64,000 nucleotides of DNA from Pterobdella sp. o SKG-2022 (taxonomy: Eukaryota > Annelida > Clitellata > Hirudinida > Piscicolidae): NCBI GenBank assembly GCA_964035795.1, contig OZ038321.1, positions 7,166,079-7,230,078 on the forward strand, given 5' to 3'. Shown here piece by piece: positions 25,901-38,168 of this stretch. The notes beneath the pieces are model-generated. The model had not been told where the DNA came from and did not search any database. It saw nothing but the letters and a program-made list of their open reading frames with translations. A program made the translations under genes and the position numbers. Position 1 is the stretch's first letter, and each line of letters starts with the position of its first letter.

Positions 25901-28900
25901 ATTTCTTCATATATCTCTTGCATTGTTTGTTTCTTCTTTTCAGTTACTTTTTCATGAATTAGTTTCTAGTTTTTTGTTCTTTCAATCTATCGTTTAATAT
26001 TTTGACATTATATCACTGTTGATTTGTTCTATTGATAGCATTTTAATTATAAAAAATAATTTATAAAACTCATTTTATTTCATAATTTTATCATATAATC
26101 AGATCCTTTTTTCATAACAACTATAAAATAGCTCTTATAATTGAAATTTTGTTCATAGATGACATATTAATTTGATTTGATATTGCAGAGGACCACGCTC
26201 AAACGATTCCTTATTGTAATACACCAAACTGGAAAAAAAAACAACTTATATTCTCTTAGTAATAATTAGATAAAGAATACTATAACTTTAAATATTGCGA
26301 TTCAATTGAGAGACAATAAAAATAAGATAAAAACCTCTCTAATTAATAACACACAAGCCATCAAACATCATATGAATGAATTCAATTATTACAACAACAA
26401 TGCATCTATCTCCAAAAAGACCCATACAAAATATCTATAGATACATTAAGAGACACACGCTGCATAAATAGCTTCATGAAGAAATGCATTTGAAATTTGA
26501 CTGATGGTCCACGAAGACGGTTTTTCGTGTAGGTTTCACCGATGCATATGTTAAAAGCCATCTGTTAGACCATTGTTTTTGTTGCCTGCGTAAAAACATG
26601 TATTACTGATGAATGTGTTGGTTTAATTTCTTCATTTCTTTATATACTCGCCTTGATTGACTAAAATACTGGGTTTTTGTTTTTTTTATAGAAAAGATCT
26701 ATTTTTAATACTTTTATGTGTTCATTGTGGAGATTTTTTTTATTTCAAACTGTTCATTATATTGATACTAACTTTATTACGATAGCAGTGGCTTTTTAGC
26801 AAGTTTTACGCAAGAAATGATATTATAAACACATTAATTCGACCAAACAGCTATAACTTTCAATAAAGATGACCTTTTCATGGCTTGTTTCTGTATTTAT
26901 TTGAAAGATTTTCTTGAAGTTTGTTAGCTTATGCCTTATAAACATGTTTTAAGCACACTAGATTATTGAATAAAGCCCAATGGTCATTTGAGAATTTTCC
27001 CATAGGTATATTCCATAACTTCCAATGATTTGAAGCTATAAATGATATAACCAACGTGAGTTGAAAGAAATTTAAATTCAAAAGGATTAAAGTCATATGG
27101 GTATTTATGATGGGTAATTGAATTGAGTTTGTGGGTCGCAATGCACGTATGAAATTTTGTGACGAAGATGAATGAAGAATTTATGAAGTTTTGTTGCATC
27201 TTGAACGTTTTATATCAATAAGGGGGACGTTTTAGCGCTTAAAAGCTGGAAAATTTTATTTCAATAGAAATTTTACATAATTAAATTGAACTACATGAAT
27301 TTGTTAAGATTTACGTGTTTGATATAGAATGAAGACCGGCTATTCGTCTCAATTGCGACTTAGGGGATTTTGCGTTTTTGCATTTGGTGTCAACTTTTTA
27401 GATTCGGCTAAAGCACAAAAAAATTTTCCTATTGAAAATAATTAAATTTTTTTCCAGTTATTTCAATTGTATAGAGACGCTTTCATTTTTTCACGAACAA
27501 AATTAACTTTTGAATTTAATTGAAAAGCAAAAAAAAATTTCGTTGAAAGAATTTTTTTCGATTCTTTAAAGTTTTGAAAATGAGAAATCTTAATAAAAAC
27601 CAACCAAAATATACAAGCTTGAAGTCAAAATAATTTAAAATACTTTCATAAGTAAAAATTGATAAAATATATAATCTTTAAGCTATGGCTGGAATTGAGT
27701 TTTCAATAAAACATTAGTTTTCTCGATTGCATTTTGAAGCTAAATGTCACAACCGAGGCAATAAATGATACATCTTTGCACCACTGCCATAAAAATCAAT
27801 ATTAAATTACTTGTATTCTGGACTCAGCCAGATCAAGTTTAAGAGCAAGGTTCTCCCTCATGAAGACATCGGGATAGTGGCTGTCCATGAATGAATCCTC
27901 AAGCTCTTGCAGTTGCCACGAGGTGAAGTTCGTCCTAGTCCTTCGACGTTTCTGATTCTCAAGAGACATTTTGTAGTCGAAAGATGGACCTTTTGTTTGG
28001 TGAGAGTGTTTGCTTTTTTAGAGGTGGTGAATGGTAAGTTTATGAGTATAGTTTTGAAGTTATCATACGTCAAGTTTCAATGGTGAATATCTTTTTGCGA
28101 GATTTAATTGGTGGATCTTAAATCTTATTAAATTATGTTTATGCATAATTTTTAAACACATATAATTATATTTATTTAATTATTTAAAAAAAATAATTTT
28201 CAAAATTTTCAATAGTTTGTTAATTAGAAAATTGATGGAAACTAGTTTAGGATGAATAGAAGGCATTTGGCATTTGATTTGTAAATTCTTAATGCAGGCA
28301 CTTCATAAATTATTCAATTAGATATTAATGACGAGAGTTTTCATGAAGTTCGTGACGAGTTTGAACAATTTATTAAAGAGAAGTTCAACAATGAATAATT
28401 AAAAATATTTGTGGGAAATTCATTTTGATGTCAAATTCTGTAACTCATGTGTTAGCGTGCAATGGGCCCGTTGATCTACGGGCTTAAGTTCCTTACAGTG
28501 CTTGAAATCTAAAGTACCTGTAGAAATCGCTTTACGCTTTATATAAAGCGAGATTTAGAGATAGATTTGTAATGGGTAGAAAGACTTGAATACAAAATCA
28601 ACCTGCGTTAGAATGGTCTGGCATGGTTCGGCTTGAATGAGGAGAGTCTGATGTGCTGCTAGACGAATCTGATGGGTTTAAAAGACAGTCAACAGAAAAA
28701 TTATTGTTGCTCGGCGGTGATGGGAAAATGTTGTGTGTAGTGTCATTAAAGTTTTTGTTGAAAGGAGAGAAGTTGGAAGGATGACGTGCAGAGAGGTTTT
28801 GTGGTGTGGGTAGTTTCGGGGCGTTGTTGAGATTTTTGATGAAATCATCCACTCTACACATAAGTGGTTTGTTAAAAAAGTTCATGGTGTTTTTATTGTA

Positions 28901-28954
28901 CAGGTAGTTGAAACTACTCAACTTGGCGAACCTCAAAAAAAAATCGCAATCCAT
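22998..28954 (-). CDS. UNCX: UNCX / unc-4 paired-class homeobox transcription factor
   Basis: Three exons on the minus strand: 28954-28603, 27989-27811, 23438-22998. Phases agree and give 323 residues. The homeodomain is at about residues 132-191 ([20 protein letters not shown] ... [19 protein letters not shown] ... [14 protein letters not shown]) with Gln at homeodomain position 50. It is followed by [12 protein letters not shown] and [17 protein letters not shown], the extension characteristic of UNCX/unc-4. The second intron falls between homeodomain positions 46 and 47, a classic site in paired-class genes. Two eh1-like Groucho-binding motifs are visible: FSVDCLL at about 86-92 and FSIWNIL at about 308-314. 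Known role: nuclear repressor in neuron subtype and somite or segment patterning; worm UNC-4 acts with Groucho/UNC-37. Introns are 0.6 and 4.4 kb; the larger holds a minisatellite. The protein is shorter than human UNCX (over 500 residues). Confidence 0.93.
24178..24265. repeat. Dispersed repeat family Y, copy 1 (UNCX intron 2)
   Basis: TTGTGAATCATAAAAACACG and the following ACAAT are repeated exactly at about 45325-45350, and both continue with a colinear CGA-CT-TATATTCT segment. A third stretch at about 56340-56410 shares the later GCCTTGTGAAACC to GACTTACT part of the 45.4-kb copy. Confidence 0.55.
24735..24965. repeat. GT-rich minisatellite with a 57-bp higher-order period (UNCX intron 2)
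   Basis: About four repeats of a 57-bp period made of two similar halves that differ by GTTTTGTTTG versus GTTTCTTTTTG, each half containing GTTGTTGTAGTTGTTGTTCG. Because the period is a multiple of three and stop-poor, both strands show artefactual open frames (Val/Cys-rich plus, Asn/Thr-rich minus). These are not genes. Confidence 0.85.
25690..25880. other. Mixed-composition island in UNCX intron 2, unassigned
   Basis: A less AT-rich block in an AT-rich intron, with a 62-codon minus frame and a short plus frame reading [11 protein letters not shown]. The plus reading vaguely recalls retroelement proteins, but this is not enough to name it. It could equally be a conserved intronic enhancer. 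Confidence 0.25.
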
Positions 28955-29670
28955 TGTTGTAGTCGATTATCCAAAATATAATGCGATGAATATTTTAGAG
29001 AAAATATAAAATAATTCACAAGCAATTGTTTTCCAATGCATTCAACTTGGGTGCTATTTATTCATCGATCCTTATTATTTTTGCAAGTCATTTATCCGCC
29101 AGCCAATTAAAGAGCCGTATGCAGAAAAGGGCGGAGTTCTAGAAGAAAAACAATTTTTCAATGGAAGCAGTCAAATCTATAAAATCGTTTTAACAATTTA
29201 TACGGTTTAATTGGCGTGTATATTTTTGAATTTACTTGACGCTTGAATCGTTCATCCTGCACCAAAAAAAACACCCCAAAACGTTAAATCTACTTTCAAG
29301 CTAATAAATGAGGTCATTTTATGAAGAAAATTAAAATCAATAAACTTTTAATTAAAATGAATATTTCAATATATTTTAAAGCATCAGACAAGCATGTTAT
29401 CACAAACAAGGTATAAACAAGCGATTTAAAAGTGCGATTGTGAGAAATTTTATGGTAGACATTAAGGCAATGTAAAACATTGAGTCTTGCGGCTCTAATT
29501 AGAGTTTGACGTTCGTAATCTGCTTTCTTTATTCAATGGTGTTTGCTTCGATTTATGGCGTTTAAAATTATCAAATGTTGTCATACGTTTGTGATTTAAT
29601 AAAGCTATTCTATCGGATTTTTCTTTTAATTTTTTTTCGTGTCTTTTTATTCAAATGTGTGGCTCTGCAC

Positions 29671-29672
<2 letters not shown>

Positions 29673-29707
<35 letters not shown>
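29673..29707. repeat. (GT)n microsatellite
   Basis: About 17 GT units. They produce a Cys-Val run in one frame and Thr-His in the reverse frame, which explains the open frames reported across this point. Confidence 0.9.
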
Positions 29708-29709
<2 letters not shown>

Positions 29710-31287
29710 GTTATAAGTGAGAGTAAGTATATATTTGTTAGTTTTTGTGTGTCTATATTTTTTTGTATGTTAATATTTTTGCGTCTTTTCAAACGTTTTT
29801 TTATATGTTTATCTATATTTGTATGTGGTTTTGTTTTGTGTGTGTTTCTAGGCATGTGTATCTGGTGCTCAGCAGAGCTCATCTTATCCGATGGCTTAGT
29901 ACTAATTTATTTTAAGCATTTGCTAATTCATGATATTTATAATAAACCTCTTCTTACACCTCATTAACTTAAAGCTTTTAAAAAGATTTTTTCACATTAA
30001 CCAAATTAAAAACTGCATCTAAACTTTTAAATGTTTTAGAAATTTTATTTCAAGTGTTCCACAAACATATAATAGTTTAGAAGAATTGAAAAGTTTCAAA
30101 AGTTGATTTAATCGTTTTGCACTGATGAGAAAAAAGATTTTTTTGAAATTAATAATTAAATAAAAAAGTAAATTCATACATCAATCACTTTGGAAAAAAA
30201 ATATCATAAAGACAAGTGTAAAGCTTTTTTTAAAATACAATTAAAGCATTATCTGATTAAAATAAATAAAATGGGCCACCGGCTTGCCCTTAATTCTCTC
30301 TTTCTGAATGGCATCGATCAACCCGGACACTCTTAAAAGCTTTCATGTTAAAAATTTCCACAAAACCACTTATTAGACGTTGTATCAAAGAGCTTTGATT
30401 ATTTATGAACTCGAAGTTGAACCTTGTGTAGGTAGTTGGTGGTGTGAAGGCTGTTGTATCATTATTTCCATTAATGACCATCTTTGCCTGTTTAGTTCAT
30501 TTGGTGATTTACAATCGAACTAAAAATTTGGAAACAGTTTGTAGCTATCGTTTCAGGAAAAACTTTTGATACAGATTTTTGTAAAATTTTGATCATTGAA
30601 AATTTCAGAATAAAAACTCGAAATTGAGGGAACTCAAGGTGGTTGCAAAAAATTTTTAGAATTTTTAATTTTTTTTTTTTAAATTTAAAAAAAATAATAA
30701 AAATGTTATTTCGAGTTAAGTCAATTAAATAAAAACAATCAAAAAGTCACCAAACTATCGTTTTAAAATTCATTCAATTGAAAAAATTAGAAACAGTGAA
30801 CGAAGTTTATTATAGGGGTAAACTTTGTACTTCAAGGTCAACAATATTCTATAAAAAACCATATTCAAACTGAAATTTAATCTATGACCTGGAAGTATTT
30901 TGAGGTGGCGCAGGAAGGTTATTGCATTGGATGTGGAGAAAACCTGATTCTTATATATACGCGTATTATTTATTTCGAAGTTGAATATAAGTATCAAAAA
31001 AAAAAATTTTCTCAATCTGTTTCCAGCTTTTGTGGGGGTTATTTTGACTTATTTCCAGCATTTTTTTTACATTTAATTCATTTGGATCTGTTGAACCACT
31101 TATATTTTATGTGAAACATGAAAAAATAAATTCTAGGGTGATATAAAATATAAAACAGGTTCAAGTTGTAAGCTTATGGTAATCAGAGAAGTTTAACTAG
31201 TGCAATGATCCCCTTCAACTAAGCGCCACATTAAATGAGTTTAAGTTTTAATAGTTAATAAGTTGATTTTATTAAATATATCTGATG

Positions 31288-31377
31288 TGAATATAATTTC
31301 AGAACACTGGTTAGTTTATTAAGATAAGAAGCTTTTGGTATCTTGATAAACTAACCAGTGTTCTGAAATTATATTCA
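31288..31377. mobile_element. Fold-back / MITE-like hairpin, 39-bp arms
   Basis: Arms 31288-31326 and 31339-31377 are inverted complements with a single mismatch, separated by a 12-base spacer (AGAAGCTTTTGG). The near-perfect match implies a young insertion or selection. It lies about 300 bases before the satellite array. Confidence 0.75.
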
Positions 31378-31674
31378 TTTTACGGTTTGGTTTTTGAAAA
31401 AATCATTATATCTGATGTATTATTAATATTTACCCTTGTGATAAAGAGCCCGAGAAGTTGATAAGTTTCCTAGAGCCGAAAGTTTTATTGATTGAGTTGA
31501 AAAAATGCGTTAAATGAAAACCTAAAAAGTTTTAGAGCGACACCTATTGAACAGCTGAGAATAAAAAGTTTTTAAAATTTAAGATCGAAATATATTGTTC
31601 AGCAGTTAAATATAGAACTTGACATTCATAGGTATCTCGTTCAATTAATTCTCTTTAATGATTTCCTTTTATTC

Positions 31675-34120
31675 TATTTTCTGATATCTATTTACAGTAT
31701 TTTCTGATATCTATTTACAGTATTTTCTGATATCTATTTACAGTATTTTTTGATATCTATTTACAGTATTTTCTGATATCTATTTACAGTATTTTCTGAT
31801 ATCTATTTACAGTATTTTCTGATATCTATTTACAGTATTTTCTGATATCTATTTACAGTATTTTCTGATATCTATTTACAGTATTTTCTGATATCTATTT
31901 ACAGTATTTTCTGATATCTATTTACAGTATTTTCTGATATCTATTTACAGTATTTTCTGATATCTATTTACAGTATTTTCTGATATCTATTTACAGTATT
32001 TTCTGATATCTATTTACAGTATTTTCTGATATCTATTTACAGTATTTTTTGATATCTATTTACAGTATTTTCTGATATCTATTTACAGTATTTTCTGATA
32101 TCTATTTACAGTATTTTCTGATATCTATTTACAGTATTTTCTGATATCTATTTACAGTATTTTCTGATATCTATTTACAGTATTTTCTGATATCTATTTA
32201 CAGTATTTTCTGATATCTATTTACAGTATTTTCTGATATCTATTTACAGTATTTTCTGATATCTATTTACAGTATTTTCTGATATCTATTTACAGTATTT
32301 TCTGATATCTATTTACAGTATTTTCTGATATCTATTTACAGTATTTTCTGATATCTATTTACAGTATTTTCTGATATCTATTTACAGTATTTTCTGATAT
32401 CTATTTACAGTATTTTCTGATATCTATTTACAGTATTTTCTGATATCTATTTACAGTATTTTCTGATATCCATTTACAGTATTTTCTGATATCTATTTAC
32501 AGTATTTTCTGATATCTATTTACAGTATTTTCTGATATCTATTTACAGTATTTTTTGATATCTATTTACAGTATTTTCTGATATCTATTTACAGTATTTT
32601 CTGATATCTATTTACAGTATTTTCTGATATCTATTTACAGTATTTTCTGATATCTATTTACAGTATTTTCTGATATCTATTTACAGTATTTTCTGATATC
32701 TATTTACAGTATTTTCTGATATCTATTTACAGTATTTTCTGATATCTATTTACAGTATTTTCTGATATCTATTTACAGTATTTTCTGATATCTATTTACA
32801 GTATTTTCTGATATCTATTTACAGTATTTTCTGATATCTATTTACAGTATTTTCAGATATCTATTTACAGTATTTTCTGATATCTATTTACAGTATTTTT
32901 TGATATCTATTTACAGTATTTTCTGATATCTATTTACAGTATTTTCTGATATCTATTTACAGTATTTTCTGATATCTATTTACAGTATTTTCTGATATCT
33001 ATTTACAGTATTTTCTGATATCTATTTACAGTATTTTCTGATATCTATTTACAGTATTTTCTGATATCTATTTACAGTATTTTCTGATATCTATTTACAG
33101 TCTTTTCTGATATCTATTTACAGTATTTTCTGATATCTATTTACAGTTATTTCTGATATCTATTTACAGTATTTTCAGATATCTATTTACAGTATTTTCT
33201 GATATCTATTTACAGTATTTTTTGATATCTATTTACAGTATTTTCTGATATCTATTCACAGTATTTTCTGATATCTATTTACAGTATTTTCTGATATCTA
33301 TTTACAGTATTTTCTGATATCTATTTACAGTATTTTCTGATATCTATTTACAGTATTTTCTGATATCTATTTACAGTATTTTCTGATATCTATTTACAGT
33401 ATTTTCTGATATCTATTTACAGTCTTTTCTGATATCTATTTACAGTATTTTCTGATATCTATTTACAGTTATTTCTGATATCTATTTACAGTATTTTCAG
33501 ATATCTATTTACAGTATTTTCTGATATCTATTTACAGTATTTTTTGATATCTATTTACAGTATTTTCTGATATCTATTCACAGTATTTTCTGATATCTAT
33601 TTACAGTATTTTCTGATATCTATTTACAGTATTTTCTGATATCTATTTACAGTATTTTCTGATATCTATTTACAGTATTTTCTGATATCTATTTACAGTA
33701 TTTTCTGATATCTATTTACAGTATTTTCTGATATCTATTTACAGTATTTTCTGATATCTATTTACAGTATTTTCTGATATCTATTTACAGTATTTTCTGA
33801 TATCTATTTACAGTATTTTCTGATATCTATTTACAGTATTTTCTGATATCTATTTACAGTCTTTTCTGATATCTATTTACAGTATTTTCTGATATCTATT
33901 TACAGTATTTTCTGATATCTATTTACAGTATTTTCTGATATCTATTTACAGTATTTTCTGATATCTATTTACAGTATTTTCTGATATCTATTTACAGTAT
34001 TTTCTGATATCTATTTACAGTATTTTCTGATATCTATTTACAGTATTTTCTGATATCTATTTACAGTATTTTCTGATATCTATTTACAGTATTTTCTGAT
34101 ATCTATTTACAGTATTTTCT
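31675..34120. repeat. Satellite array, 106 tandem copies of a 23-bp unit
   Basis: The unit begins TATTTTCTGATATC and ends TATTTACAG. From 31675 to 34112 there are exactly 2438 bases, which is 106 x 23, followed by an 8-base partial unit. Units are almost identical. Rare variants are a T run (TATTTTTTG) at 31744, 32043, 32549, 32894, 33216 and 33538; TTTTCAGAT at about 32850, 33172 and 33494; CAGTC at about 33101, 33423 and 33860; CAGTTATTTC at about 33147 and 33469; and TATTCACAG. Spacings are multiples of 23, and a block of 14 units (322 bp) is repeated, showing higher-order amplification. There is no coding potential. Confidence 0.97.
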
Positions 34121-34769
34121 TGTTTTCTCCACCTTCTCGGTCGTTTTTCATAATGTGTTTGAAACTTTTTAAGTTGAAATATTTCAATGAATCATGATCA
34201 GTTTTTTTTTTATTGTCATTATTTTTTTCTATTTTATACAAACATAGTAACAAAGTTGATTTTTCACATATCAAGATGAGTTTTTTTGATGTGTTGTTTC
34301 GACGCCATACTTGTGACAAATACCATACAACTGTGCTATTTTGAAGAGCTCTAAAAATACCCACAGTATTTTGTATCAAGTTTAGTGAGGTTATGTTGAA
34401 TTATGTAGCTCATAATGAAGTGTATGTGGCTTATGAAGTGCCCATGTTTTATAAATAAAAAATTTGTTTCTAGATTTTTCACCGAGCAAATACCTCTACT
34501 GTTATGCTTTGAAAGTGTCCTACCTTCTTTTTTGGTACTGTCTTTTATATTTCCATCAGACTTTTTTTTTTATTACTTTTTATCACTACGCTGTTAAAAT
34601 ATTAACAGATTTCAACTATTACAAAATTTTGTTTTTTATGAATCTTTATATTTTATTTTATTTGGTATTTTGGTTATTAGAGTGAAAGTGAACTTTCGTT
34701 CTTCCTTTCAAAATCTGTACTTTCGTGCATAAAATCTCTCATTCTACTTCACCTTGCTAGCTTTTTGAC

Positions 34770-35045
34770 TTTTTATTACCTTCTAAACGTGTTGGTCTAA
34801 GGTCCTTTACTCGCTCTCAACTCTTAATTATCTCTCTCTCTCATTCCTATGCCAAATCTGTTTTCTCTTTTTGGTCTATTTCTCTCGAACTCTCTTTCTT
34901 CAAATCTTAAATTCTCTTCCTATCTTATTTTTTTTAAGAACTTGAAAACTCACCTCTTTAAGCAGTTCGTAGCAGATTGCTTGTGAACGATGCGTAAGAG
35001 GCGCTAAAAAAGTTTTTTACATTATTATTAATATTTTATTGGCGT
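34770..35045 (+). mobile_element. Decayed 3' end of a non-LTR retrotransposon
   Basis: Frame-broken plus-strand reading with a Ser/Leu-rich stretch, then a region like LWNSLPI, then NLKTHLFKQFVADCL before a stop and a GAGGCGCTAA motif. This matches the C-terminal pattern of LINE ORF2 (SFK..LKTHLF). It lies within 700 bases downstream of the satellite. Confidence 0.6.
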
Positions 35046-38000
35046 GTAATGATTACCCTCAGTTGAAATCGTCTCTGAGATGCAGCTGAGTAACATTCTC
35101 ATAGCTGTCTGAGGTATTGTTTTGATTTCAGAATTGAACATGGAAGGTAGAGATTCTTTGGAAGGTCTTTTCCTCTAATGTATTGCCGCAGTCGTTCTCG
35201 ATGTTTCATGTGAGACTATGCTAATACGGCAAAGCAGGAACAAACAGAGTGGGTGATGTTTTTATTTCATCAGTGGAACTTTTTTTGCTTAGTTGGATTC
35301 ATAGTTACATAGTTGTGATACGCAAGAATGAATGGGAAAAAAGAAAGGATATTGAGTAAGATGATTGCAATATGGGTAGGTTTTTTGGAGAAGTTAAGCC
35401 ATTTGAGTTTGTGAACTTTTAGCTGGTTGTTTAAAATAAATTATGGTGAATACAGTAAAAGTGTGATTCAATGCGCTCTAAAAGCGCAGCTGGAATGGTA
35501 GATGCAGAATTTACAGAACAGACAGAAGGTCCTTCGTTGGACAGAATTGGATGGTTCCACTTTTTCATTTTATTGTGTTTACTGTTTTTATGTTGTGAGG
35601 GATTATTTTGTTTTTGTTTTTATTTAGGGAATGAAACTTGTTAGTTAACATCATTTAGTTGTAAATAAAAAATATGCTTGATGTTGAGTTTAACCTCACA
35701 GTTATTAGTTTTTTTTTGTTTAGAACTCTCTGACAAGCCAGACATCACAAGTACCTTGTTTTCACAGTCGAGTACTTGTTGATAGTATTATTTCACTAAG
35801 CAATCAAACTAAGGGATTTCAAAATTTCCCTAAAAAACACCATACTTGGTAAAAACTTTTAAAAAGTTGCTTGACTGATTAAAATGCCTCTAAGTCAGAA
35901 ACGTAGGACATTTGAATTAAAGCTTTTTAACCGAGTCTTTTTTATCACCGCATAACCAACAAAAACTACTCTTTTCCAACTTTTGTTGTCACTATTGGAG
36001 TGAAAAAGACTGGATCACTCCCAAGGTGTGTGTGTAATAACCTGGATTTGTGGGACCTTGAAGGAGTTTTTCACGGGACACCGTCGTTGGCAGGTAGTTA
36101 CCATTTTATTCTTTAATGCTATCATCTTAATGAAGTTGTTATTTTCATGGTATGAATAATATTGAGACTTGATAAAATTACATAACATTAACACCGTCAG
36201 TCGTTGTCTCGTTGTGTTTTTTAAATATTAAATTGTCGCTAAATTTTTTTAAAATTATAATTTTAGTCATTTTTGTTTAGGTCGAGTTTCAGCAGAAACT
36301 TTTGATTCTCAAAATATATGAACATGTTATTTTTAGATATGATAAACTATAACACATTTCTTTGGTTTTTTAAATTACAAATATTATTAACTAAGACCTC
36401 ATCATTCACTTTCACCTGTTTTTAACTATTTTTGAGCTTTGAGTTTAAATTGATTGGTAGTACAAAATTACCAACTTTTTGTTGGTAGTTTTCCTTATAA
36501 AAACTGCATGCCAATTTTAAAAATAAGTTCCATGGACCACTTTCATACTGATTTTGACACTCCATGTTTTATAGAACTAATTTTTAATGCAAAAGCTTTT
36601 TCAAGTTGTTGAACAAAGACGTGCAATAATCTTGTTGCTTATATTATTCAAAAATTTACTCAATGATTATTTTTTATTTTTCTAAACGTCCATGTAGGCA
36701 TTCTTTAATAATTTTAGAATAATTGAACTTTTAGATTGAGTGATTCAATGTTAAGCGGAAATTCTGAAACTATGAAAATAATTACATATAATATATAAAT
36801 TGAATCAATCAAATAAAATATAAACAAAATGAATAAATTATTTTTCTAAAAAATAAGTTACATTACAGTAAAAATATCAAGTTGGATTTAATTTGTTTAA
36901 TATTTTCAATAGGAATTCTCTTATTGATATGAAATTCAAAAGGTTCAAGTGAAGTGAACAAGCTGAAAATGTATAACAAACTAATCACAACAACTTTTAA
37001 AAAGAAATGAAATGGCTTAAATAGAATCAAATCAAATTAAAGAATACGACTTACCATTAAACAACTTCATTTCAAGGGTTTAATAAACGAAAATGGCAAA
37101 AAAACAAAATAAATACTTTAAATCGAAATATAAAGTAATATCAGACTAGAAAAATCATATTTTTATAACTTGGAGTTGTTCAAGATATATTTTTTCACAA
37201 GAGTTTTGAATAATTTTAACGATTTTATGGATTTAACATTAACTGGTAATTGATTTCAGCATTTAGCACCTTTTACTCTTGAAGTAATTCAAAAATTGAA
37301 AATATCAACGTTGAATGAAACGTATCAAAAACAATTTTCTATTTCAATATACTCCTAGACCTAATGGAATAATGTTGATGCCTCAAAACTAAACTGAATT
37401 CTTTTAAAAACAAATCATCATACATATACTGGGCCAAGCGTGTTTTTATTATCTTATTTCTACTTTTATCATTGATATCACAGTGCCATTATTATCTCAC
37501 TTCAGATTATCATTAGTAAACAGTGGGGTTATAGAGCTTAAAAATTCTTATAATCCTACATCAAATGCTAGCAAAATGTGGATCACGTTAATATGACGAA
37601 AACGTGCAGAAGATAGTATATTGTAAACTTTCCCAATATATTAGTTAAAACACATGTGTTTCAAGTTTTATTTGGCGAAAAGACTTTTGTTTAACTGCGA
37701 CTAAAAGTTGAAATACTTTAATATTTCTCATCTTTGAATCCACAAAAACAATTAATTTCTGAAAAATAAATTATACATAAGATACAAAGTAATTGTATTT
37801 TTTGTTTTTCAAAATAGAAATGTGACCATGAAAGCATAAAAAACAACACGAAAGGTAATTTCTATGGGCACGGTACATCTCACTGAGCTCTTCATTCCAC
37901 CCATACAAGTCTCCATTCATATTTCTTCAATATCTTTCAAAATGAAGTTTCAATTATTCTCTCTCAATGTACATACATTAGGATACTTGGGATAATGACA

Positions 38001-38168
38001 ACCTTCTCACTTGATTTAAGAAGTGTTTAATGTAGCTTACGATTTTAAAAAATTTACGTAACTTTGATTCTGAACTTATCTATACACGTCATTTCAAGAG
38101 ATTACATAAAATTTCTTGAAGTGTTCTTTCATATATATATAAAACAACTAAAAGTAGTGAACACCAAA
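35046..38168. other. Spacer between satellite/LINE remnant and the first ABCG gene
   Basis: About 3.1 kb, mostly AT-rich with no supported gene. A 57-codon ATG frame at 35471-35644 (starts MRSKSAAGMVDAEFTEQ, then a hydrophobic Leu/Phe/Cys segment) and a patch at about 36030-36095 reading NLDLWDLEGVFHGTPS before a GT are the only places that look at all like coding. Neither is recognised. Confidence 0.35.
38132..38144 (+). promoter_or_regulatory. TATA-like element upstream of ABCG copy A
   Basis: TATATATATAAAA lies 37 bases before the ATG at 38169. Copy B has TATATATATAAAG at about 47404-47416, 41 bases before its ATG. The matching position in both tandem copies supports function, although it would leave a very short 5' leader. 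Confidence 0.45.

Larger units (their letters stand above)
28955..31674. other. Upstream region of UNCX and gene-poor spacer
   Basis: About 2.7 kb upstream of UNCX. AGCCAATTA at about 29102 and a GGGCGG-type box at about 29129 lie near 150-180 bases upstream of the start codon and may belong to its promoter. A (GT)n tract is at 29673-29707 and a fold-back at 31288-31377. A 63-codon minus frame (30481-30290, starting MVINGNNDTT) is in a less AT-rich patch but is unrecognised. Confidence 0.4.

Noticed and set aside
27858..28073. 71-codon minus frame over the homeobox exon
   Set aside because: Out of frame with the homeodomain; the real exon is 27989-27811.
29575..29967. 130-codon plus frame and 90-codon minus frame with Cys-Val or Thr-His runs
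   Set aside because: Both are caused by the (GT)n microsatellite and flanking T-rich DNA.
30290..30481. 63-codon minus frame upstream of UNCX, considered as an upstream UNCX exon
   Set aside because: It ends in a stop and UNCX already has a good start at 28954; no link could be made.
31675..34120. CRISPR-like array
   Set aside because: Units are contiguous with no spacers and the DNA is eukaryotic; it is a simple satellite.
36030..36095. Possible exon reading NLDLWDLEGVFHGTPS before a GT
   Set aside because: Single short patch with no partner exons and no recognised family.
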